Of a stretch of 64,000 bases of DNA, positions 43,830 through 52,953 are shown in pieces (position 1 is the stretch's first letter; each line of letters begins with the position of its first letter). The position numbers and the translations under genes were made by a program. Source of the DNA: Sphaerulina vaccinii (taxonomy: Eukaryota; Ascomycota; Dothideomycetes; Mycosphaerellales; Mycosphaerellaceae); contig JAKUDP010000023.1 in assembly GCA_022570795.1 (NCBI GenBank), positions 496,001-560,000 on the forward strand. The letters are read 5' to 3'. The notes beneath the pieces are model-generated. The model was not told the DNA's origin, did no database searches, and saw nothing but the letters and a program-made list of their open reading frames with translations.

Positions 43830-44695
43830 ATGTCACTATGGGTACATCTGGGCGTTCTTGCTGAAGCAGCCCTGGCCCACACTTGTCACAACTTCGATGG
43901 TACCGTCGCTACTGATCACCAGCCATGCGATGTTGGCGCAGAGATCGGTGTGTGCTGTGGTGTCGGATCGGTATGCCTCGACAACAAAGTCCGTCTAACC
44001 AATACTCAAGACACCATACGAGGTTCTTGTACGGATCCGGAATGGAGGAGCCTGGATTGTCCTCTATGGTGTACTTGTATGTTGCTGTAGCAGCGATCAC
44101 ATTTCCTCGTGTGACTGACGAGACTTCAGCCGCAGATACTGGTGACATCGACTTGATCTCGTGTCGAAATGTCACAGGCAGCCCTGCAGACTATTGCTGC
44201 GATACTGGTGCTGGCCGCTTCCAAGTACTCCCTTCGAATCCAGTCACCAGCGCGATCTGGAGTAGCAGTGCCTCAGCCTTCGAGAAAGTTGACCTCTCTA
44301 CAACTGCCAGTCTGAGCAGTACAGTGACTGCTTCTACTACAGAAGTCTCGACCACTACCTCTCCATCATCACAAGACGCTAGCTCAGGTCCACCCAGCGG
44401 CCTTTCGACCGGAGCTTCAGCTGGGTTAGGAGGAGTTGGAGCTGGGGCTGGTGGAGTATTGGCTCTTATCGCTATTGGCTTTCTCATCCGGCGCATAATG
44501 ACGAAGAAGGCGACTCAGAGAGCCAGCGAGCAGCATCATGTCGAGATGCAGTACCCGCACATGCCGAGCCAGGCTACATACCTTCAAGAGCCCGGTTTGC
44601 TTGGCCAAACATTGGAGTCTAAACAGACTCCGCATGAGATGTCTGGAGAGAGAAGAGCGCCTGGAGAGCTGTACGGAGACGACTTACTGATATAG
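43830..44695 (+). CDS. Cysteine-rich single-pass cell-surface protein
   Basis: Two exons, about 43830-44070 and 44130-44695, give about 268 residues. The exact donor is uncertain by a few bases. The ectodomain has CHNFDGTVATDHQPC, GVCCGVGSVCLDN, RGSCTDPEWRSLDCP and SPADYCCDTGAG, a cysteine pattern common in fungal surface proteins. A Ser/Thr stalk follows. A single membrane helix (GGVGAGAGGVLALIAIGFLI, with a glycine-rich entry) and a cytosolic tail (RRIMTKKATQRASEQHHVEMQ) complete it. The layout resembles SKG6/AXL2-like and WSC-like sensors. No catalytic domain. The ATG at 43830 gives a short N-terminal hydrophobic leader. Confidence 0.7.
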
Positions 44696-45319
44696 ACCTG
44701 CGTGCAGTAGCTATGGCGTCGTTAGGGTCTCCATGATGGCAGAAGCTTAGTTGCAGTCGAACATGAGAATCTGCAGAAGTGATTGTCATTGATACTTCTA
44801 TGTACACTGCTAGATACCAAACCCATCCCACCTTTCCGTGCGCGATACTGGCCAGGCTGAAACTCCTCCCACAGTCCATCGCCTGCTGGGAAGCTCCGTA
44901 GAGCCAGGAGAACCTTTGCCTCAGTACGCCGCCAATCTCGTCTCCTTGCTGTATCCTCATGCCCGCGGCAATGTCGATGAACTTATGCGTGCAGCTTAAG
45001 ATGCCCGCACAAGTTCTTCTCGCATCGCTCGCCTTTGATCCTTACAAGATGCAGCGACGAGCAGAGCGTTCTAGAATATCCTTCTGGCTCTTAGGAACCA
45101 AAGGTTATGAACATGGCGATGATTCTCCAATTTGGTTCTTAGGAACACAAACGGCGTGGATGCATGAGTATTCTCCATCTGACTCTTAAGAGCACAGAGG
45201 GCGGGAATGTGAATGCGACGAACATGATACTACCTTCTGGCACTCAAAAACACCAATGGTGTAAAGGTGCAGGTGATGAGACAGGAGAGGACAGTACGCT
45301 GTCCAAAGAGGAGAAGGAC
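44696..45319. other. Intergenic with short imperfect tandem repeat
   Basis: About 620 bp between convergent genes. Around 45077-45192 the motif TTCTGGCTCTTAGGAACCAA recurs in altered form (TTTGGTTCTTAGGAACACAA, CATCTGACTCTTAAGAGCAC) with a spacing of about 50-55 bp. No convincing gene. Confidence 0.35.
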
Positions 45320-46322
45320 TTACGATGTCTTCTTCTTGAAGTGCTCCCAAAGTTCTTCGACTGCATCCTCAGCCCAGTCGCGCTTCTTGATTGGTCGTCT
45401 CTTCGACGCATTTGGGTTTGAATGAGGCTGGCCACTGATGTTGCCTTCAGTCTCGCTGTTGACTTCTGGCAGATCACCAGTGCTGACACCAGGCACTGCT
45501 AGTGAAGCCTCGCTGCCGACTTCTGGCTGAGCAACAGTGCTGGCAGCAGACACTGCTGTTGAAGCTCCGTTGTTGACTTCAGCAGCGACAGGAGGAGGGG
45601 CTCCAGTCTCGGTGCTGATTGCAGGCTGAGCAACAGTGCCGGCAGCATTTGGTGCTGGTGAGAACCTCTGCCGATTACGCACATGCCCGCCTTGCCGAGG
45701 ACCTCGTCTAGTCGGTGCTGGATCTCGGCGGCGAGAAGAAGGCAGGGCCTGTTGGCCATATGCCGCCGCTGGACTGCCATTGTTTCGTGCTGGTGCTGGT
45801 TGTGGCCTCCGTCTCATCAGCGCTGCCGGTGCAGTGCGCGATTGGTGCTGGTGCTGAGTATCCGTCCCCGTGGGCGGCTGTAGCTGGTGCGGGAAGTACG
45901 AAGGTGGCTGCGCAGGGGGCTGATGGTGCTGTTGCTGGTGCAGCACATTGTGCTGACCATTCGGTGCTTGCCAGCTCTGAGTCGTCTGGTTGGGCGCTTG
46001 TTCTTGTGTATGAAGGTGCCGATACCAGCTGATCAGCTGAGCCACTGCTGCAGGTCCGCCTAGACGTTCCTGCAAATTGATCTCGTCAAACCAGTGCAGC
46101 AGGTTGGGGCCCCAAAAGGTACCATCTGGACATTGGATAAGGCGCAATTCCTCGCGTGGCCAGTCATGGGCTACAAGTGAAGAGAACAGCATTGTCAGTA
46201 TCTCATCAATTCTTCATGTGGCCTCGCGACTTACCAAGAGCATCGATAACGGTGCGTTGGACGGTGCGGGCATTATCCCACCACGGTAGGTGCGTCGGCG
46301 GTGTGGAGTTTTGCGGCAACAT
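45320..46322 (-). CDS. Gln/Pro/Ala-rich hypothetical protein
   Basis: Two exons on the minus strand, 46322-46235 and 46170-45320, with a 64-bp intron; 312 residues. The splice yields TVQRTVIDALAHDWPREELR. The first 80 residues look globular (CPDGTFWGPNLLHWFDEINLQ). The rest is low complexity: His/Gln/Pro-rich, then Arg-rich (RRRDPAPTRRGPRQGG), then a repeated Val/Ala-rich section (STVAQPEVGSEASLAVPGVS). It ends with a basic, amphipathic segment (KRRPIKKRDWAEDAVEEL). Probably disordered and possibly nuclear; function unknown. Confidence 0.65.
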
Positions 46323-46350
46323 TGGTGTGTGCGCAGATGTGCACAGGTGA

Positions 46351-46379
46351 GTTGTTGTTGTTGTTGTTGTTGTTGTTCG
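46351..46379. repeat. (TTG)n microsatellite
   Basis: Nine near-perfect TTG (GTT) units just upstream of the gene starting at 46322 (-), in its presumed 5' leader. Confidence 0.85.
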
Positions 46380-46604
46380 AGTAGAGTCGAGCTTCCAGCA
46401 GAATTTCCCTCGAGACAGAAACACAAAAACGCGCTATTGAATACGCGCCAAGCTTCCGAAATTCATATGGATGGGGATTCTAAGTCTTGTGTTCGCTGCG
46501 GATGTCAGTTGCTCGGGCAACGAAGGCAGTTCTTGCGCAGCCACCGGTGCTGCCTTAGCACGTTGTTGATAAGCCAGCCGAGATGATGGAGTGAAGAACA
46601 ACAT

Positions 46605-46735
46605 GGTCTCTCTGCGTGTACTCCTACGATGAACGATCCTGAGTTGTTCGAGATAGCCTTCGTGACCTGCATCTGATCGAGTTCCGCGTTAGTGGCAAGC
46701 TTCTTGTCGGCCTGCCTTGGCGATTCCAGCCCAAT
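46605..46735 (-). pseudogene. Relic of a DUF6604-like N-terminal domain
   Basis: The minus strand reads GRQEACH, a stop (TTA at 46689-46691 on the plus strand), then RGTRSDAGHEGYLEQLRIV. This matches GRQEACDEHGTRSDKGHEHYLKQLKIV of the gene at 50576-51355. The similarity is also visible at DNA level (CATCTGATCGAGTTCC against GTCTGATCGAGTTCC). Only about 45 codons remain recognisable and no start is left. It is a decayed local copy of the same family. Confidence 0.65.
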
Positions 46736-48927
46736 CCACACCCACCTGGAACCTCGACTCTCGGACTGATCGAAGTGACTATAGCCGCTTGCTAAGTTGT
46801 CACGCCTCTTGCTACTGATACATGATCATTATGGAAGCAACCTCTTGCACTCTGACGGACGTACGGCCACCATAACACAGAGCCTCACAGCCCTTCATGA
46901 AGTACCTTCCAGTTCCTCCGAGGTTCTAATGCATTGCCATGCACTTCACCAGGATCTAAACTTCTCTAGGCACTCCATCTCTAATGCATGCCTCTTCCGA
47001 AGAAAAGTTAGAAACCACTGCCCGCCAGCTCCACTAGATCATCACAAAGCTGAGATAGTTGGACCCACTCTTGATGCGCTCAATCTGTTCTGGACTAGGT
47101 TCAACCACAATCTCGTCGAATTCCTTGGCCGTCAAAGCTCGAGTGGTAATGACGAGCTCACCTTCGCGTACTTCGCAGATTGGCCGCTTCATCATGCGCA
47201 GTCTACCGTACTCCTTGATCAAGTATTCCTCAAGAAGCTCCGCAGCCTCTACAGGAGAACAATCTTTGGCGGACACGATGTCTTCAAAGCTTCCTTTCAC
47301 TGTCTCTGACAACTCTGCTTCATGTGGGTACTGAGCTGTGTCGTGAATGTGCTGTAGTGTGCCTTAGGAATCCTTGAATTCGTCTGCACTTCTCACGTGC
47401 TTGTTGTTGGAAGATGAAGCTGTGTGAGCATCTGAACCAAGTCGGCCAGGTCGCGGTGCGACTGGGACCAGGATTTCGGTCAACATCTTCTCGCTCTTCT
47501 GCTTGTACGTGGCGCTCTGGACAAGGTTGTACCTCCTGATGATCTTGCTGGCTTGCCATAGTAGAGTCGTTATCTTGGAACGTTGACAATCTTCGGCGAG
47601 TGCAGCATTCCACAGGATCTCTTGGACACTCGAGACAAGAAATTGATCGTGAGTGATCTTGCGTGTTGTGTCAAGCTCATGCCCGACCTGCACCTTTGTA
47701 GCAAGGACAAGTATATCTTCACATATGTCAAAGAAGTTCATGGAGTCGAAGTAGAGATGCGGCTCATCATCAACCAAAGCCTCTCGGGCTACCTTCAGAA
47801 GCTGGACTGGTTCTAGTCGTTTTGTCACGCGAAATTGGTCTCTGATGGTATCATCTTTTATTAGCTTGGCATGAGCTTTGACAACCTCGTAAAGAACGCG
47901 TAGCGGCGACCCAACTCCAGCTTTGAAGAGTTTGGTTTCCACACCGAAAACTCGGCAAGCGGAGACGCATTGGGCACGCGTTCTTTCGAGTCGGTCCTCA
48001 GAAGGAAGATCAGGCAGCTTTGGACCTGTTACCATGTCGAGCGAGAAGCCAAGGGCGAGACCGTAATGGTTGCTGATCGATCGCGGAACGGCGGTGTTAC
48101 CGATGCGAAGACTCGCGCCCAGAAATCGTTGTCGCTCAATGAAGAAGTCCATGTCTTGCCACGGCGCTGGAAGCGCGCCACTTATTCGGCCGGCATGGTA
48201 GAGATGTGCAGCTGCGAGAAACTTTCCACCTTTGGACAACTTCATGATGCTAGCGCACTGCTGTACCTGCAGGCAAGAGAGCGCTCTCATTGCTGGTATC
48301 AGCGGAAGTGCTTCCAGGATAGCTTGTGGAACGAACACTTCGTTCGAGTTTCCATGCCACATGGTCGTACCAGCTTTCTTCGGAATCTGCATGGTCCATC
48401 CAGGCACTCCATCGCGCTCCTGATCCATTTCCACAGGCTGAGGCCATTGCTTGTGTCCTTCCCCATCAGGCCCGCTACCATTCTGGCGTTTCCAGAACTC
48501 GTTGCTCGAATCTTCTAAGAACTTCATGGCAGGCCTGACAGCGCGTACACCTACAGCCATGTCTCCATCTAGCTCGTCGTACATATCCGCGTAGATCTGG
48601 GTGGCGGCCACTACGGATGTAGATATTTTATTGCTCATTGCCACAAGCACCAGTTGTTTCGTGAAGTCATCAGTAGCAGCGCAGACATCTGCGAAGTACT
48701 TGCTGTCCCATGGCCTATCTCCGAGCTGAGGGAAAGCTTCCTTCAGCTCGAATGCGAGATTCATAAGGATTTGAGCAAATGGATAGCCAGGAGTCGAGAT
48801 GTATGGTTTCTTGCCCTGCCACAGTTCTTGCCTCTCAGCATCAGTAGCCCAAACATAATCTTGGATCTTGCGGAAGTTGTTGAGAGCGCGCCAGGCGTGG
48901 CAGCACAAAAGCTCATCCTCAGCAGGT

Positions 48928-49064
48928 CTAGAGCTCAGAAAAATTGAAAGTTAGCAAGTATATCTGAGCAGGTGAAGTTGTTTGCGATCGGGAGTATCTC
49001 TGAGCTCGTTGCCGTGGTAGCATCGAGCTTAGCGAGCCATTGAGTCAAAGAGATGGACACTCAC
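48928..49064 (-). repeat. Introner-like intron in the DUF6604 gene (137 bp)
   Basis: On the minus strand it starts GTGAGTGTCC and contains CAGATATACTTGCTAACTTTC before GAGCTCTAG. The ATACTTGCTAAC block is the same as in the SDR introns 32 kb away. Confidence 0.55.
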
Positions 49065-49606
49065 GCAGATGACGCACTCGACTGTACACTTTCCTGTGTG
49101 CGGCATCCGCGAGCAACCTGAGCATTTGCAGCAGTAGTATAGAAGTACTGGGCGCCTATGGTGTCAATGAGCTTGTCGAAATCGCTCACTTCCGGATGGC
49201 ATTCTGCAAACTCTTGTCCGAGCTCGAAGCACACGCACATCGCGAAAGTGGCAACCTTTGCCGCTGCCAGGAAGGATAACTCGCCTTGCTTGTACTGACG
49301 CCAGACTTGTTTGACGTGCATTCTGATGCCAAAGACGTCCTTAAGGAAACACCATGCAGCGAAAGATCATCTTCACTTTGATTGTCGAGCTCGAATTCGC
49401 CCTGGTCATGTAACACTGGCTGAGATACTGGCGCAGTTGATGCACCTTCGTCGTCATTCTCCGTTTCTTGTGGAAGGTCTTCGAGATGCAGGTGTTGATA
49501 GAGGTTCGTCAAATCATTCTCGACACATGCAAGTGTAGGCATCTGCTTCTTGCGCTTTGGTCGTCTGGCCTTGTGCTCGCGGTTGAGAATCTCGAACACT
49601 TTCTCT

Positions 49607-49739
49607 CTAGAGGCACAAGTCAAGGTAAGCAAATGTCTCTGAGGCTGGAGAGGAAGTTCAACCGGAATTTGCCTCCAGGTTCGTTGCCGCGGCGGTGGTA
49701 CGAACTCAGAGGTCGACGAGGTTGAGGTGCTTTACTTAC
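49607..49739 (-). repeat. Introner-like intron in the DUF6604 gene (133 bp)
   Basis: On the minus strand it starts GTAAGTAAAG, identical to the start of two SDR introns, and has CAGAGACATTTGCTTACCTTG before the acceptor CCTCTAG. The middle is diverged. Confidence 0.5.
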
Positions 49740-50080
49740 AACACGTTCAGGAAATGCCGGTGACTAATGCTGGCAGCGTGGAGTCCACCGCTGTCAGTTT
49801 CGCTGGCTAATTCTTGGTACCAAGTCGCGGCAAGACCACGACCTGTGATAGCGTCTTCCGTGACATCAAGAATGCTGACATCAATCTCGATCCTCGGATC
49901 GCGAGCTTCCACGATGCGGGTAGCGAAGACGATGAGGTCCGCCACTGTGACTTTCTTCGAGATTCTTGGGCGATTCGACTTGGTGTTGAGGATCTCCACC
50001 GAAGTGGCCAACCAGTTGACGAGTCTTTTTGTACCAGCTTTGTATCGTTTGTAGGTGTCGACGAGTGGTATAGACGCCAT

Positions 50081-50575
50081 GCTGCCAGATGTGCCGGCGG
50101 TCCAGGATTATTTCGGGTCGAGGCAGTGGAAATAAGTGGCCCGGAGTTGAAAGGTTCTGTACTTTGAAAGTTCAGAGAGGGCAAGAGTCACAAAGGCGGA
50201 TCTGAAGTGACTGTTTGATTTCTGTGGGTGCAGATCCGAGCCTTGCTGCTTCACCAGATGCAAACAAACGACGACGTGGCACAGCAACGGGTGCCTGCTG
50301 TAGGGCTGCAGTGACTAGTGCGGCATGCATGGAAGTTGCGGGAACTCTGCGAGCTTCAGACGTGTGGGAAACGGAGATCCGAGCGACGGGAAGGACTGTT
50401 CAATGTAGATTGCTCGCCACCGGTACAACTTGTTCATCAGCTTTGCTGTACCTTTCACGGGGTCCACGACTCTTCTCGTGTACTCGTCCACCGTGCACCT
50501 CCCATGTCAGAACCATCCACTCTTGGGACCTATGGATCATCGTCTGCTTCATGACGACTTCAATTAGACCTTGGA
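50081..50575. other. Intergenic, no gene recognised
   Basis: About 495 bp between two minus-strand family members; no supported feature apart from presumed regulatory DNA. Confidence 0.4.
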
Positions 50576-51355
50576 TTAGCACACCTCGACCTCCGGAATG
50601 GACTCCCAGAACTTCTTCATGTCCTTGACGCTGGTAGTGAACATCACGCTCAACGGTCGCGTGCGAGCCTGTCGCTTAGGTCTTGGGTCTGTCGCCGGCC
50701 GGGACTCATCAGTTGACTCTTTCAAGATGGTGAGCAGAGGATACTGGGCCTTCTGTTGCTGCACATCCAGCTCAGCATGCGGTAACACCACAGGAGTGCT
50801 GCATGCTGCTTGGAAGATAGCAAAGACGATCTTGAGCTGCTTCAGATAGTGCTCATGGCCTTTGTCTGATCGAGTTCCATGCTCGTCGCATGCTTCTTGT
50901 CGACCCTCCATAGCGATACCAGTGAGATACACGATCGTTGTAGTGATCTCGATCTTCGGTTCTTCAGAAGCCACTATGGCTTTCGCGGTCCGCACGAGGT
51001 CACTCGTGCTAATCCCATATTTTTCACACAATGTTACGCGATGATTGATCAGGGCGGCGTAATCGATCAGCCACTCTTTGACCCTCTCTGTGGCCAGTTT
51101 GGAAAGCGCATCTGTCACGAGACGTTTGTCTTGAACGATAGCAGCGAGGCGAGCCTCGTCAAAGTCATCTCCGATCGTGTTTGCGTCTTCGCAATGGAAT
51201 TCGCCGCCGCGTCGCTGTGGTGGGATATAAGGATCGGAGCTCGTATGAAGCTGTGCATATGCTGGTGCGTTCTGCTTAGCAATCAGCGTCTCCTCTTCAA
51301 GAATGGTGTTCATTGTCCGTGGATGACTCTCGACTGCGGCCATGTTGTGTGACAT
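50576..51355 (-). CDS. Stand-alone DUF6604-like N-terminal domain protein
   Basis: Single-exon, 259-residue protein. Residues about 75-185 carry the shared pattern of this local family: RVKEWLIDYAALINHR, GISTSDLVRTAKAIVAS, the IEITTTIVYLTGIAMEGRQEA segment and KGHEHYLKQLKIVF, followed by STPVVL. The N-terminal 70 residues are polar. The C-terminal 60 residues are basic (RPKRQARTRPLSV) and unlike other members. The long C-terminal region of the gene at 47034-50080 is absent. The frame is intact. Function unknown. Confidence 0.7.
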   Translation of the reverse strand: MSHNMAAVESHPRTMNTILEEETLIAKQNAPAYAQLHTSSDPYIPPQRRGGEFHCEDANTIGDDFDEARLAAIVQDKRLVTDALSKLATERVKEWLIDYAALINHRVTLCEKYGISTSDLVRTAKAIVASEEPKIEITTTIVYLTGIAMEGRQEACDEHGTRSDKGHEHYLKQLKIVFAIFQAACSTPVVLPHAELDVQQQKAQYPLLTILKESTDESRPATDPRPKRQARTRPLSVMFTTSVKDMKKFWESIPEVEVC

Positions 51356-52357
51356 ACTATCGTTGTTGATGATTCACGGAAATGAACGCAACCAAGACCA
51401 GCTTATGAGTGCCAAAGTTTATCTGCTAGACTAGAGACTGAGATATATTGTAGTGATGGTGCCCGAAGTGCTTGTAAAGAGTGTGATTAGAATAGAGTCC
51501 AGCTCCAGCTCCAGCTCCAGAAAGATCAAATAATGTATTATAGAGTAGTATGGTGAGTCCAGCTCGCTGTAGAAGTGAATGATAATACTGCAAAGGAGAG
51601 CGCACACTGCTGATCTTTAATGCAGAACACCGCAGTAGCTCATGCTTCGGTACAGAGAAACAACATCGTGTCAACAAGTGGCTATGTCCGCCATGAAGCT
51701 CGTGCGTTGTACCATTTGTCTACCTCGACGCAATGACAGCACTCTCTGACAGACAGCTGGACACTGCTCTAGATTTTCGCGCAGCCCGGATCCACGTGGG
51801 AAAGGTGCTGCAGACTGTCTCAAGCCATGATCGCTATGAAGCCCTTGACCTGGCTGATTATTATCCACTTCCATCAGCTCGAGCCCGAATGTGCCCGGAG
51901 TCTTTTCACGTTGTTCGCCAAAGATATCCAGGTTGGAGTGTGAGACCCGGTCCTCCAGTAGTGGGCTATGTTTAGTGAAGTGAGACCGGTTCAAGCCCTG
52001 CCAATACTGAGACGGTGCCGAGAGTCTCAACAGAGGACCGCAACATCTTCTGAGCATGAGTCCCGCAGTGTCGCGGGTTGTGTCGAGGAAACTTCCATAA
52101 AAGTGGCTTGGACCTCTGGCTGTACCTCAATCCTATCGTCCCCTTACACACCGAGCTGGACTCTTATCGTACACCTTCTTTTCAATTTACCTTCTCTTCA
52201 ATCGGAGCTGGACTCTCACCCTAACACCTTCTCTTGAATTTACCTTCTCTTCGACTCGAGCCGGACTCCGAACCTTGACACGCCCTTCTATACTTCGACC
52301 AGAACCACGACTCTCCTTCGCGACCTGCACGACAGCCAATCCACCAGTACCAAGATC
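51356..52357. other. Intergenic with short repeats
   Basis: About 1 kb between divergent family members. It includes CAGCTCCAGCTCCAGCTCCAG (3-4 hexamer units near 51490-51512) and a tandem repeat listed separately. No gene with family resemblance was found. Confidence 0.4.
52153..52275. repeat. Imperfect 52-53 bp tandem repeat upstream of a DUF6604-like gene
   Basis: GAGCTGGACTC occurs at 52153 and 52205, and as GAGCCGGACTC at 52258. The second and third copies share CACCTTCT, CAATTTACCTTCTCTTC or close variants in between. Period 52-53 bp, about 2.3 copies. Confidence 0.7.
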
Positions 52358-52849
52358 ATGAATACTCCAATCATCCCACACAGTGTCTACCACAACGCAA
52401 GCAAGACGGTCCAAGCATGGCTCACAGACACAGCTCGACAAATCAAACATTCCGCACCATTGCCTCGCCAAAGGCAGCTCACATCGAAACAAATGGTCCC
52501 AGCTGCTAGAGCCATCGCCTCCGCCGTACCAAGAATCGAAGTTCCTATAATTGTAGTTAAGCTGATTGATATTGCTATACATGGACGATAAGAGGTCTGC
52601 AATAGTTTTGAGCCGAATCCGGATCCTGGGCATGAGTATTTCTTGCAGCAATTGAGGGCTGTGCGGAGGGTGTTAATGGAGGGGAAGGTTGAGATTGTTG
52701 TGCGGCTGACAAAGAAGCGCAAGGCAACGAAAGTCGAGGTTGACGACCAGACAGAAGTCCAACCCACCCCACCAAAGAAGCAGCGAAAGACCCCGGCAGC
52801 GCCAGATTCCCCTCCTTCGTTGGAGTTTAGTGGATTGTCGTTAGTATGA
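52358..52849 (+). pseudogene. DUF6604-like domain gene with in-frame TAA
   Basis: One continuous frame of 164 codons interrupted only by TAA at 52589-52591. Before the stop: TVQAWLTDTARQIKH, LTSKQMVPAARAI, VVKLIDIAIHGR. After it: EVCNSFEPNPDPGHEYFLQQLRAV and a basic tail (KKRKATKVEVDD). The intact paralog has Gln at the stop position (EGRQEACDE), so CAA to TAA is the simplest change. Downstream of the stop the frame remains open and family-like, so the mutation is probably recent. A 77-residue truncated product is possible. Confidence 0.7.
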
Positions 52850-52953
52850 TGTAGAATGGTGCCAGAACGGCTTCGATACTGCGGATTCGGGAACGGCGAG
52901 CAATTCGTTGTCTGTACATATTGGCCTTCGGTCGTCGCATTGGGAGATCCGGT

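Larger units (their letters stand above)
47034..50080 (-). pseudogene. Long DUF6604-family gene with a frameshift and an in-frame stop
   Basis: Exons on the minus strand: 50080-49740, 49606-49065 and 48927 onward. Introns of 133 bp and 137 bp resemble introner-like elements. The N-terminus (TYKRYKAGTKRLVNWLA, VTVADLIVFATRIVEARDP) and the following FAAWCFLKDVFGIRMHVKQVW segment fit the DUF6604 domain of fungal proteins, as I remember it. Between EDD and SFAAW (about 49340-49370) the frame must gain one base. The main frame then runs to a TAA at 47364-47366 (after DEFKDS). The same frame stays open to 47034 for a further 110 codons of normal-looking protein. With both defects ignored the protein would have about 930 residues. 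The long C-terminal part (helical, with no known domain) is unidentified. One defect could be an assembly error; two suggest decay. Confidence 0.65.
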
